64,000 nt of DNA from JAJTFW01 sp046330075 (GTDB taxonomy: Bacteria; Bacteroidota; Bacteroidia; AKYH767-A; OLB10). Shown here one piece after another: positions 41,382-50,166 of this stretch. The notes beneath the pieces were generated by a model. That model was given only the letters and a program-made list of their open reading frames with translations. It searched no databases and was not told where the DNA came from. Both the position numbers and the translations under genes were made by a program. The first letter of the stretch is position 1, and every line of letters starts with the position of its first letter. The stretch lies in assembly GCA_046330075.1 (NCBI GenBank), contig JAXLTL010000003.1, forward strand, positions 124,001 to 188,000, read 5' to 3'.

Positions 41382-44300
41382 ATGAAAGCGATCGCTATCA
41401 GCGCTTACAGAATTGCCGTGAGCTTATTGTTCATGGGGTTATTCCTGCTTACAACAGCTGTTGTTCAAGCTCAGTCATCAGAAAAAGGTCAATCAGTATT
41501 TACGGAGTGGCGCCAAACGCAGTATGCAGAGGCTCCTGTACGTTATACGTGGCCGGAGAAATTCAAGGCATATTCCTATCATCTAAGTAGCCTTCGTCAA
41601 ATACTGAAACATGCTCCTATGGAATTTACTCCGGGAGCACAAACCTCATTCATCGTATTTGATCTTCCGATGCCCAATGGTGAAATAGCTAAATTTAAAG
41701 TAGTGGAAACCGAAACGATGGATCCGGTGCTTGCTGCAAAATTTCCCGGATTAAAAACGTATTCAGGGCAGGGAATAACGGATCCCGCATCTGTGTTGAA
41801 GCTGACGGTTTCTGATTATGGACTTTGGGCAATGGTGCTCTCAAACAGAGGGAACGTGTTTGTTGATCCGCTTGAACATGGGAATACTACCGATGTTGTG
41901 GTGTATAGCAGAAAGGATCTGAAACCCTATTCATCCTTTGTATGTGAAACAGGAGAGAAGGAGGAGCGATTCAGGTCTGCGATGAATTATACCGCCATCG
42001 GTGCCGGACAACTGGCAAAATCCCATGGTACAACACTTCGTACATATCGTCTCGCACTTGCCTGTACGGGAGAATATGCAGCCTTCCATGGCGGAACTAC
42101 AGCCGGTGCGATGGCCGGAATGGTGGCCACAATGAACCGGGTTAATGGAGTATATGAAACCGAAGTAGCCGTTCATATGACGATGGTAGCAAACAATAAC
42201 CTTCTGATTTATCTGAATGGAACCACCGATCCCTATACCAATAATAATGGAGGTACCATGCTGACTGAAAATATCAATAACTGCAATACAGTGATCGGTT
42301 CAGCAAACTATGATATCGGACACGTCTTCAGTACCGGTGGCGGGGGTGTTGCTTATCTGGGTGTTCCCTGTACTACAAATAAGGCAGGTGGTGTAACCGG
42401 ATCTTCAAGTCCGGTGAATGACGCTTTTGATATTGACTATGTAGCACATGAAATGGGCCATCAGTTCGGTGCTCATCATACATTTAATTCGAGCACCGGC
42501 TCCTGCAGCGGAAACCGAACAGCTGCAGCTGCCTTTGAACCTGGCAGCGGTATCACCATTATGGCCTATGCCGGAATCTGCACAGCCACCAACGATCTCG
42601 CGCCGCACAGTATTGCCTATTTTCATACCTATTCCTTTGATCAGATTACTACCTATATTACTACCGGAAGCGGAAATAGCTGTGCGGTAGCAACTGCAAC
42701 AGGGAATACACCGCCTACTGTAGTGCCCGATGCATTGAATTATACGATTCCATATCAAACACCGTTCACACTGAATGCGACCGGGTCGGATGCTAACGGT
42801 GATGCGTTAACGTATTCATGGGAAGAGTATGACCTTGGGGCTGCAGGTAACTGGAATGCGCCGGTTGGTGATGCTCCGATTTTCCGCCCGTTTGATCCTG
42901 TGGTGTCTGGTTCGCGGACCTTCCCGAAAATTTCGGATATCGTAAATAACACCACTACAATCGGAGAGTTGTTGCCTACCTATGCGCGTACTTTGAAATT
43001 CAGAGTAACCGTGCGGGATAACCGCGCCGGTGGCGGTGGGGTGATGCATCCCGACGATACAGTAAGGGTGAATGTGATTAATACCGGCGCTGCTTTTGCG
43101 GTTACTGCACCAAATACAGCTGTCACCTGGACATCCGGACAACCGGCTACTGTAACCTGGAATGTATCCAATACAGATATTTCTCCGATATCCTGCGCCA
43201 ATGTCGCCATTCTGCTTTCTACAGATGGAGGCTATACGTACCCGGTAACCATTCTGTCTTCAACACCAAACGATGGCTCGGAAATAATCACTGTACCTGC
43301 CAATATCACTACCACGGCACGTATTAAAGTGCAGGCGGTTGGAAATATTTTCTTTGATATTTCCAATACCAACTTTACCATACAATCCGGATCTTCTGTA
43401 TTGTCGGTGCTGAATACAAATCCTGTCACCACTTCACCGCTATGCGCCGGTCAAACGTTAAGTGTTGGTTATACCGGTGACGGCCCCGCCAATGCAGGGA
43501 ACGTTTTTACCGCGCAGTTATCCAACAGTGCCGGATCATTCGCCTCTCCGGTGGTGATCGGTACGCTCGGTGCAACTGCGGCCAGCGGTACGATTTCGTG
43601 CACTATCCCGGGTGGAACAGTGCAGGGAACCGGTTACCGGATTCGTGTCATTTCTTCAAACCCAGCCATTACAGGAACCGATAATGCCACCAATCTGACG
43701 ATTCAGAATACGGTAGGAGCAGCAGGTTTGGTTAGCGGTACCTCAACAGTATGTCAGGGTCAGACAGGGTTGGCTTATTCCGTTTCTGCAGTAAGCAATG
43801 CTACGAACTATACTTGGTCATTGCCGGCAGGATTCACCATCACCTCCGACAGCGGAACAAACGCTATTGTGGTAACAGCTTCGGCGGCAGCAGTGTCGGG
43901 AAATATTTCTGTTACACCGTCTAACGGATGTTTCACAGGTGCAGGATCTGCTGCATTTGCGGTTACAGTAAGTCCGTTGCCTTCAGCGGCCGGTTCAATC
44001 TCAGGGACTGCAACAGTATGTCCCGGATTAACAGGTGTGGTATATACGGTACCTGCTATTGCCAATGCTACTTCATACAACTGGACATTGCCCTCGGGAG
44101 CAACGATTGCATCAGGAGCTGGAACCAATTCCATCACGGTTGATTTTAGTGTAGGTGCAGTTACCGGAAATATATCGGTTGCCGGAGCAAATACCTGCGG
44201 AAGCGGAACTTCTTCCGTATTTTTCGTGACAGTACAAAGCGCTGCACCTGTTCCGGTGATTTCCGCATCAGGCAGTACATCATTCTGCACTCCGGGTTCT

Positions 44301-45542
44301 GTTACCTTATCATTTACGCCGGTTGCAGGGGTGCAATATCAATGGCGTAAAAACGGAGTGAATATTGCCGGAGAAACCGGTGCATCGTATGTAGCTACTG
44401 CCTCCGGGAATTATGATGTAATTGCCAGTATTATTCCTGTCGGACAACAAACCTTTAACAGTACCGGCAGTGTAAGTATTCCTGACAACTCCTGTACGGG
44501 CGGAAGCAGTAATATTACAGTAAGCGGATATAATTTTCCGGTGCGGAGTTCAGGCATCTATATCAACATGAACATCACACATACCTATGTAGGTGATCTG
44601 GATATCTTCCTCGAATCTCCTTCCGGCGCAAGAATCGGCATCAGTGATCAAACCAATAACGTCAACAATGGTGGTGATAATTTCACGAATACGGTGATTG
44701 CCGATTCCGGCAGTGTGCAGATTCCCACCAGCGGAGCTCCTTACACCGGATTGTATAAACCCTGGACAAGTACATTCACGGTTACCAGTTGTACGGGATT
44801 AACTACCACCCTGACTTCATTCGCCGGATTGGGAAGTGGCTCGCTGAACCCCAACGGAACCTGGAAATTACGGGCCTTTGACCGCTTCAGTACAGACGTA
44901 GGTTCCATTACCTCCTGGAGCATCACCTTCCCGTATATCGGACAAGGTTGTCAGTCTGTATCCAACGCTATTGCTATAAGTGTCACTGCTGCTCCGGTGG
45001 TAACCGGCTTCACTCCTGTTACTGGTTCTGTAGGTACTCCTGTAACCATCAATGGCTCTGGATTTACCGGAGCAACCAATGTTGCGTTTAACGGAGCTTC
45101 TGCAACGTTTACAGTGGTAAACAGCAATCAGATTACAACCACAGTTCCGGTTGGTGCTACAACAGGAAATATATCTGTAAGTACAACCTGCGGAACGGTG
45201 AACGGACCTGTGCCATTCAATGTTGTTACAAACGCTACCTTGAATATCACGGCACTGATTGAAGGTTTTTACAATGCAGGAACTCACCTGATGATTCCTG
45301 TTGTTGGGGGCAGCGTAAGTGATTCAATTATGGTTGAACTACACCAGACATCCAGTCCTTATTCCGTTGTTTACAGCACCCAAACGACATTGAATCTGGC
45401 AGGGCAGACTACTATCACGTTGCCGGGAGCATACATCGGAAGCTCCTATTATCTTGTGTTCCGTCATCGCAATGCAATCGAAACCTGGAGCAAGAATCCA
45501 GTGCTGATTTCTGCTGTTACAAACTTTAATCTGGCACAGTAA
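41382..45542 (+). CDS. Secreted reprolysin-like zinc metalloprotease with PKD-like, P- and IPT domains
   Basis: A 1386-residue protein: signal peptide (1-30, ending VVQAQ), propeptide, and a metzincin domain with zinc ligands in HEMGHQFGAHH (His356, His360, His366) and Met-turn ITIMAYAGIC. Then follow a cadherin/Ig-like region (about 445-560, with SDANGDALTYSWEEYD), further beta modules, two PKD-like repeats (CQGQTGLAYSVSAVSNATNY and CPGLTGVVYTVPAIANATSY), a proprotein-convertase P-domain (about 1025-1190), an IPT/TIG domain (about 1205-1285) and a C-terminal module starting LNITALIEGFYNAGTHL. The protein ends in FNLAQ without a recognisable T9SS sorting domain. It should degrade extracellular protein. 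A strong terminator follows. Confidence 0.9.
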   Translation: MKAIAISAYRIAVSLLFMGLFLLTTAVVQAQSSEKGQSVFTEWRQTQYAEAPVRYTWPEKFKAYSYHLSSLRQILKHAPMEFTPGAQTSFIVFDLPMPNGEIAKFKVVETETMDPVLAAKFPGLKTYSGQGITDPASVLKLTVSDYGLWAMVLSNRGNVFVDPLEHGNTTDVVVYSRKDLKPYSSFVCETGEKEERFRSAMNYTAIGAGQLAKSHGTTLRTYRLALACTGEYAAFHGGTTAGAMAGMVATMNRVNGVYETEVAVHMTMVANNNLLIYLNGTTDPYTNNNGGTMLTENINNCNTVIGSANYDIGHVFSTGGGGVAYLGVPCTTNKAGGVTGSSSPVNDAFDIDYVAHEMGHQFGAHHTFNSSTGSCSGNRTAAAAFEPGSGITIMAYAGICTATNDLAPHSIAYFHTYSFDQITTYITTGSGNSCAVATATGNTPPTVVPDALNYTIPYQTPFTLNATGSDANGDALTYSWEEYDLGAAGNWNAPVGDAPIFRPFDPVVSGSRTFPKISDIVNNTTTIGELLPTYARTLKFRVTVRDNRAGGGGVMHPDDTVRVNVINTGAAFAVTAPNTAVTWTSGQPATVTWNVSNTDISPISCANVAILLSTDGGYTYPVTILSSTPNDGSEIITVPANITTTARIKVQAVGNIFFDISNTNFTIQSGSSVLSVLNTNPVTTSPLCAGQTLSVGYTGDGPANAGNVFTAQLSNSAGSFASPVVIGTLGATAASGTISCTIPGGTVQGTGYRIRVISSNPAITGTDNATNLTIQNTVGAAGLVSGTSTVCQGQTGLAYSVSAVSNATNYTWSLPAGFTITSDSGTNAIVVTASAAAVSGNISVTPSNGCFTGAGSAAFAVTVSPLPSAAGSISGTATVCPGLTGVVYTVPAIANATSYNWTLPSGATIASGAGTNSITVDFSVGAVTGNISVAGANTCGSGTSSVFFVTVQSAAPVPVISASGSTSFCTPGSVTLSFTPVAGVQYQWRKNGVNIAGETGASYVATASGNYDVIASIIPVGQQTFNSTGSVSIPDNSCTGGSSNITVSGYNFPVRSSGIYINMNITHTYVGDLDIFLESPSGARIGISDQTNNVNNGGDNFTNTVIADSGSVQIPTSGAPYTGLYKPWTSTFTVTSCTGLTTTLTSFAGLGSGSLNPNGTWKLRAFDRFSTDVGSITSWSITFPYIGQGCQSVSNAIAISVTAAPVVTGFTPVTGSVGTPVTINGSGFTGATNVAFNGASATFTVVNSNQITTTVPVGATTGNISVSTTCGTVNGPVPFNVVTNATLNITALIEGFYNAGTHLMIPVVGGSVSDSIMVELHQTSSPYSVVYSTQTTLNLAGQTTITLPGAYIGSSYYLVFRHRNAIETWSKNPVLISAVTNFNLAQ

Positions 45543-45554
45543 GGCAAGAAAATA

Positions 45555-45595
45555 AAAAAGGAAAGCCGGTTATGTTAACCGGCTTTCCTTTTTTA
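45555..45595 (+). terminator. Rho-independent terminator of the metalloprotease gene (bidirectional)
   Basis: A 19-bp perfect stem (45555-45573 with 45577-45595) with a TGT loop and A6/T6 flanks. It can also end the convergent yebC transcript. Confidence 0.9.
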
Positions 45596-45609
45596 TGTGT
45601 TCGGGGGAA

Positions 45610-46323
45610 TTAATCTTCTTTCATGTTATGATATACGTTTTGCACATCATCATCATCTTCCAGGCGATCAATCAGTGATTGCACTTCCTTCATTTGTTCT
45701 TCCGTGAGTTCGGTGGTGTTCGTAGGAATACGGTCAAGTTCAGCGCTAAGGATCTTAATGCCTTTTTCTTCAAGTCCTTTCTGCATTCTTCCAAAGTCCG
45801 TAAAAGAAGTTGTGATATACACTCCATCATCTTCATCCGCCACCTCTTCGGCGCCGAAATCGATCAGCTCCAGTTCAAGGTCTTCAAGGCTGAAATCGCC
45901 ACGTTCAATTTTAAAAATACCTTTACGTTCGAAGAGGAAGTCAAGCGAACCGGTTTTGCCAAGTGCTCCGTTCCCTCTGTTAAAATGCATTCGGATATTT
46001 GCTACAGTGCGTGTATTGTTGTCAGTTGCAGTTTCTACTACTACGGCAATACCATGCGGACCGTAACCTTCGAATACCACTTCTTCCAGATCTTTTTCGT
46101 CTTTGTTGGCTGCACGGGCAATAGCAGCTTCAACCCGATCCTTTGGCATGTTGTACGATTTGGCGTTCTGTACAATCATCCGCAGTTTCGGGTTAGACTC
46201 TGGATTCGGACCACCCATTTTAACGGCGATGGCAATCTCTTTTCCAATGCGTGTAAAAGCCTTAGAAGCTTTCGCATTGTTTGCCATCATTTTATGCTTT
46301 CTTTTTTCGAATGCACGTCCCAT
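45610..46323 (-). CDS. YebC/PmpR family DNA-binding protein
   Basis: A 237-residue protein of full family length. Family hallmarks are MGRAFEKRKHKMMANNAKAS at the start (usual form MAGHSKW..IKxRKxxxDAKR), TRIGKEIAIAVKMGGPNPESN, ARAANKDEKDLEEVVFEGYGP and TDNNTRTVANIR. YebC proteins bind DNA as regulators; recent work on homologues connects some with translation of proline-rich sequences. The MGRAFEKRKHKMM variant of the N-terminus is typical for Bacteroidota. A TATATTTG box lies at 46376-46369 (minus strand), about 45 bp upstream of the start. Confidence 0.93.
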   Translation of the reverse strand: MGRAFEKRKHKMMANNAKASKAFTRIGKEIAIAVKMGGPNPESNPKLRMIVQNAKSYNMPKDRVEAAIARAANKDEKDLEEVVFEGYGPHGIAVVVETATDNNTRTVANIRMHFNRGNGALGKTGSLDFLFERKGIFKIERGDFSLEDLELELIDFGAEEVADEDDGVYITTSFTDFGRMQKGLEEKGIKILSAELDRIPTNTTELTEEQMKEVQSLIDRLEDDDDVQNVYHNMKED

Positions 46324-46662
46324 AGTTTATTCTATATTTTTTTCAGCCTTTCAGCTTCGTTGGTTAATCAAATATACTTTTTTTTCAGTTGACAGTTTTA
46401 AGTTGTTAGTTGACAGTTGAAGGTGCTTGCCGGCCCGGTCGCTATTGGAAGAAGGACCGTTGTCAGTCCCTAAGTGGGCTTCAGGCTGCATGGCGCTTCC
46501 GTCCTGTCCCGCAATTTGCACTCCGTGCAAGTTGCGGGAGAAGCCTCAGGGCTTCAGGCCTCAATCCCGCAGCTCGCTGCGGGATCAGGCTTCAGGCTTA
46601 AACCTTATCCTGCTCTTCGTGTGGCATTTAAACTCCCAACTCTCAACTCTCAACATTAAACT
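46324..46662. repeat. Intergenic region with nested hairpins and short repeats, 339 bp
   Basis: Contains the yebC promoter side (46324-46400), then a palindrome-rich stretch: a 13-bp hairpin at 46508-46538 (CCCGCAA..TTGCGGG), AAGCC-TCAG-GGCTT at 46541-46554, and ATCCCGCAGC-TC-GCTGCGGGAT at 46564-46585, interspersed with repeats of GGCTTCAGGCT. It closes with CTCAACTCTCAAC and TAAAC-rich short repeats at 46626-46670. No credible gene. It lies downstream of ychF and may act as a terminator or be a REP-like element. Confidence 0.6.
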
Positions 46663-47763
46663 TTAAACATTAAACCTAAAGTGCATCAGATCTCCGTCCT
46701 GTACAATGTATTCTTTCCCTTCTATACTAAGCTTGCCTGCATCACGGCATGCACTTTCAGATCCAAGCGTAACGAAGTCGTTGTAATGAATTACTTCTGC
46801 ACGGATAAATCCTTTTTCAAAGTCGGTATGAATCACTCCTGCCGCCTGCGGGGCTGTAGAGCCTTCGTGGATGGTCCAGGCGCGGACTTCTTTTTCTCCC
46901 GCTGTGAAATAAGTCTGTAGTTTGAGCAGCTGATAGGCAGCTTTGATCAGTTTACTCACTCCGGATTCATTGAGTCCAAGGTCTGCGAGGAAGGCCTGAC
47001 GGTCTTCAAAACTTTCCAGTTGTGCAATATCTGCCTCAATGGCTGCAGCGATGATCAGGATTTCAGCGTTTTCATCTTTAGTTGCTTCTCTTACTGCATC
47101 CACATATTTATTTCCATTCACCACGGACCCTTCGTCAACGTTGCAAACATACATCACGGGTTTGGCAGTAAGCAACCAGAGATCAGCAGCCAGTTTCCAG
47201 TCGTCTTCCGAAAGCGGTGCAGATCGAGCTGACAAACCTTTTTCCAGATGTTGCTTGAGTACAGCGTAAACATCAAATGTTTTCTTTGCCTCTTTATCAG
47301 TACCTACTTTGGCCTGCTTTTCGATACGCTGCATGCGCTTTTCAACGGTTTCAAGGTCTTTCAGCTGCAACTCAAAATCGATGGTTTCTTTATCACGCAC
47401 CGGATTTACACTTCCGTCTACGTGCACCACATTGGGATCTTCAAAGCAGCGCAGTACGTGCAGGATTGCATCGGTTTCACGGATATTTCCGAGGAATTGG
47501 TTGCCGAGACCTTCTCCCTTGCTGGCGCCTTTCACAAGACCGGCAATATCTACAATCTCCACTGTAGTCGGTACTACGCGTTGAGGATTTACGAGCTTCT
47601 CCAGTGTATTGAGGCGCTCATCCGGAACCGTAATAACACCCAGGTTGGGTTCGATGGTACAGAACGGGAAATTCGCCGCCTGTGCTTTGGCATTTGATAG
47701 ACAATTGAAGAGTGTTGACTTACCTACGTTTGGAAGTCCTACAATTCCGCATTTTAATCCCAT
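46663..47763 (-). CDS. ychF: Redox-regulated ATPase YchF (OLA1 family)
   Basis: A 366-residue Obg-family ATPase; the frame extends 33 codons further upstream but the family start MGLKCGIVGLPNVGKSTLFN is at 47763. The P-loop is GLPNVGKST; other features are DIAGLVKGASKGEGLGNQFL, the specificity motif NVDE in place of the GTPase NKxD (ATP preference), a coiled-coil insert, and the C-terminal TGS domain (YFTAGEKEVRAWTI ... AAGVIHTDFEKGFIRAEVI). YchF binds ribosomes and affects stress responses. An exact TACCTTTG box (47794-47787) is 23 bp upstream of the ATG. Confidence 0.96.
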   Translation of the reverse strand: MGLKCGIVGLPNVGKSTLFNCLSNAKAQAANFPFCTIEPNLGVITVPDERLNTLEKLVNPQRVVPTTVEIVDIAGLVKGASKGEGLGNQFLGNIRETDAILHVLRCFEDPNVVHVDGSVNPVRDKETIDFELQLKDLETVEKRMQRIEKQAKVGTDKEAKKTFDVYAVLKQHLEKGLSARSAPLSEDDWKLAADLWLLTAKPVMYVCNVDEGSVVNGNKYVDAVREATKDENAEILIIAAAIEADIAQLESFEDRQAFLADLGLNESGVSKLIKAAYQLLKLQTYFTAGEKEVRAWTIHEGSTAPQAAGVIHTDFEKGFIRAEVIHYNDFVTLGSESACRDAGKLSIEGKEYIVQDGDLMHFRFNV

Positions 47764-47839
47764 AATCGCTTTTCTGAAACAGGCGGCAAAGGTAACGCTT
47801 TGTTTCGGCATAGAATAGGGGTGTGCTTCATGGAATTTA

Positions 47840-47847
47840 TAGATTTG
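47840..47847 (+). promoter_or_regulatory. TAnnTTTG box five bases before the FAD oxidoreductase start
   Basis: Exact TAGATTTG; ATG at 47853. It excludes the in-frame start ten codons upstream and implies a leaderless mRNA. It is back to back with the ychF promoter. Confidence 0.5.
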
Positions 47848-47852
47848 TAGAG

Positions 47853-49007
47853 ATGATGACACCTTTGCAATTGAGCTGGTGGGAACGCCAGACCTACTTC
47901 GAAAACCTTGATATCCTGATTATTGGCGGTGGGATTGTAGGGTTAAATGCTGCTTTATCAGCTAAATTGATTCGGCCGGACCTGAAAATCCTTATTGTTG
48001 ACCGCGGGCCATTTCTGCCCTATGGAGCGAGTACAAGGAACGCCGGATTTGCCTGTTTTGGTAGCATGACCGAATTACTCGATGACCTGACCCGAATGAG
48101 CCATGAGGAGGTGTTTGCATTGGTGGAAAAACGGTTTTCCGGACTGATGCGGCTTAGAACACAATTGGGCGATGAGGCGATCGGTTATGAACCGTTTGGG
48201 GGATTTGAGGTGTTCAAGCGGGAGGAGGAATCGCTTTATCAGTCTTGTTCGGACGCAATGGCCGGTTTTAATGAGGAACTGAAACGTATTGTAGGTAAGG
48301 AACAGGTATATACTTGTTGCGATGAGCAGATTCGGCACTTTGGCTTTTCCGGTGTAGAACATATGATTCTCAACAGCGGGGAAGGACAAATCAATTCAGG
48401 TAGGATGATGCAATCGCTTTTAAGCAAGGTACGGTCCGCCGGTGTAGAGGTGCTAACAGGTATTGGGATCACCGGTTGGGAGCCGGAAGGCCATCTTCTT
48501 CGCATTGCTACTCATCTGGGATTCGATTTTAAAGTGCCGAAATTAATCGTCACTACGAATGCTTTTGCAAGGGAATTATTGCCGGACTTGCAAGTTGTTC
48601 CAGGCCGGGCACAAGTCATCGTAACTGCGCCTGTTCCAAATCTGAAACTGAGAGGAGCATTTCATTACGATAAAGGCTATTATTATTTCAGAAATATCGG
48701 GGATCGCATTTTATTTGGTGGCGGACGAAACCTCGATTTCAAAGCAGAGGAGACGTTTGAGTTTGGCTTGACAACACGTGTGCAGCAGAAACTTGAGGAA
48801 TTGCTCAGCGAGATGATAATTCCCGGAATTCCTTTTGAAGTTGAGCAGCGCTGGAGTGGAATTATGGGCCTGGGACCTGTAAAATCCGCTATCGTTAAGG
48901 AAGTTCAGCCCAATGTATATTGTGCGGTTCGGATGGGTGGTATGGGGGTTGCCATCGGCAGCCATATTGGCCAGGAAGTAGCTGAAATGATTGTTGGGGT
49001 GCGTTAA
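47853..49007 (+). CDS. FAD-dependent oxidoreductase (DAO/glycine oxidase family)
   Basis: A 384-residue protein. The dinucleotide-binding motif is DILIIGGGIVGLNAAL near residues 20-35, preceded by a short N-terminal segment with SWWERQTYFE. The middle and C-terminal parts fit the D-amino-acid oxidase fold (PF01266): STRNAGFACFGS, SGRMMQSLLSKVRSAGVEVL, VPGRAQVIVTAPV and RWSGIMGLG. Such enzymes oxidise amines or amino acids; this branch is common in Bacteroidota with no assigned substrate. The repeat directly after its stop resembles that after the 24620-25384 gene. Confidence 0.88.
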   Translation: MMTPLQLSWWERQTYFENLDILIIGGGIVGLNAALSAKLIRPDLKILIVDRGPFLPYGASTRNAGFACFGSMTELLDDLTRMSHEEVFALVEKRFSGLMRLRTQLGDEAIGYEPFGGFEVFKREEESLYQSCSDAMAGFNEELKRIVGKEQVYTCCDEQIRHFGFSGVEHMILNSGEGQINSGRMMQSLLSKVRSAGVEVLTGIGITGWEPEGHLLRIATHLGFDFKVPKLIVTTNAFARELLPDLQVVPGRAQVIVTAPVPNLKLRGAFHYDKGYYYFRNIGDRILFGGGRNLDFKAEETFEFGLTTRVQQKLEELLSEMIIPGIPFEVEQRWSGIMGLGPVKSAIVKEVQPNVYCAVRMGGMGVAIGSHIGQEVAEMIVGVR

Positions 49008-49043
49008 AGAGCGCATGCGTCCTGTGCATAGCCTCGGGGCTGC
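49008..49043 (+). repeat. Dispersed post-stop repeat, copy 2
   Basis: AGAGCGCATGCGTCCTGTGC and following ATAGCCTCGGGGCTGC, matching 25391-25427. It starts within one base of the stop codon. Confidence 0.6.
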
Positions 49044-49223
49044 TGGAATACCATGTTAATGTGTTGCTGGATTGAAGAGAAGATGCAGCTGCACAGGAGT
49101 TGCAGGAATTAAAGGTTGTATTCCGGATGAAAAGGATAACAGATGCGTCATCTGATCAGCTTTGCTGAAGTAGTTAGAGGAAAGAACAAAGCTGTTTTTT
49201 TTCTGGTCGGTGGAATTGCTGCA

Positions 49224-50108
49224 TCAGACTTCAGAAAAACTGATGCCGTTTTCGCGAAGGAAACTTTTAATAACGGAGGCGTGTACGCATTGTCCTACAT
49301 GCAAAAAAGGCATATTGGTAACTCTCTTGATGGCCACTCCGCTTTGTACCTCATGGTTCTCCAGATCAAATCCAAGATGGAGGTGACGGGTGGAGCTTTG
49401 CATCCCATAGATTAATCCATCAGGGTCGAATAGAGGTCCGCCACTTTGTCCCCGGAGTCCTGGTGAGCTCATCTCTACACCTGAAATCTGACCGTTTTGG
49501 GCGATCAGCCGGGTAATGATTCCTTCAATCGGGAAAACGGGGGAACGGGGATTCCCTTCCTTGGTCCATTCAATGTCATCTTTCTGATAGTTATAGCTAT
49601 AGTTTGTGAATTCCGGGAAAGGAAATCCCAAACGGCATAAAAACCTACCGGGCATCGCCATATTATCATCGGAGATAAACCGTGCAGCACCGGTATAATA
49701 GATTTTATTAAATCCTTTAAAGCGGATGATGGCCAGATCGGCAAATGGGTGCAACTGGCAATCAAAGCCGGTGATGGTATCAAAACAGGAAACGAAATAG
49801 TGTTTCATTTGCACGATAACATCCTGCCGGTATCCGAATTGCAGTTCGAGTTCCTTCAGGTTGGCATCATAGTACTGGTCGTTTTTCAACCGGAAACGTG
49901 CTTGTGAGAAGAGCAGGTATTGTTGATTCTGTTGTTCCGACTGCAGGAGGTGTTCTGCTACATGCCGGCAGGTAACAGCAACACCATCATTGTTTACAAA
50001 GAAAAGAGTGGCTGCTCCCGGCCATACCTTGTTCGAGCCGTATCCGCGCATGATCGTATGGATCGGACGGGTAAAGCGGTTCATTTCTTCTATGGCCTTT
50101 ACAAACAT
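49224..50108 (-). CDS. Trypsin-like serine peptidase, apparently cytoplasmic
   Basis: A 294-residue chymotrypsin-fold protein. The catalytic triad is visible: His49 in VTCRHVAEHLL, Asp124 in HPFADLAIIRFKG and Ser222 in GLRGQSGGPLFD. No signal peptide or membrane helix is evident at the N-terminus (MFVKAIEEMNRFTRPIH), so the protein seems cytoplasmic unless the start is wrong; no PDZ domain follows. Similar stand-alone trypsin-like domains occur in some defence and stress systems, but there is no such partner here. It is convergent with the FAD oxidoreductase. Confidence 0.8.
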   Translation of the reverse strand: MFVKAIEEMNRFTRPIHTIMRGYGSNKVWPGAATLFFVNNDGVAVTCRHVAEHLLQSEQQNQQYLLFSQARFRLKNDQYYDANLKELELQFGYRQDVIVQMKHYFVSCFDTITGFDCQLHPFADLAIIRFKGFNKIYYTGAARFISDDNMAMPGRFLCRLGFPFPEFTNYSYNYQKDDIEWTKEGNPRSPVFPIEGIITRLIAQNGQISGVEMSSPGLRGQSGGPLFDPDGLIYGMQSSTRHLHLGFDLENHEVQSGVAIKRVTNMPFLHVGQCVHASVIKSFLRENGISFSEV

Positions 50109-50166
50109 GATTTTGCAGGGTGATGGGAAAATATTTTCTTTGAGGTAAAATTAATACAACCTGGCC

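Noticed and set aside
45679..46392. A 237-codon plus-strand frame opposite yebC
   Set aside because: yebC is unmistakable on the minus strand; the opposite frame is rich in Phe, His, Ser and Cys with no domain.
46626..46670. CRISPR-like short repeats (CTCAACTCTCAAC, TAAACATTAAAC)
   Set aside because: Units are under 15 bp, imperfect and without spacers; no cas genes are present.
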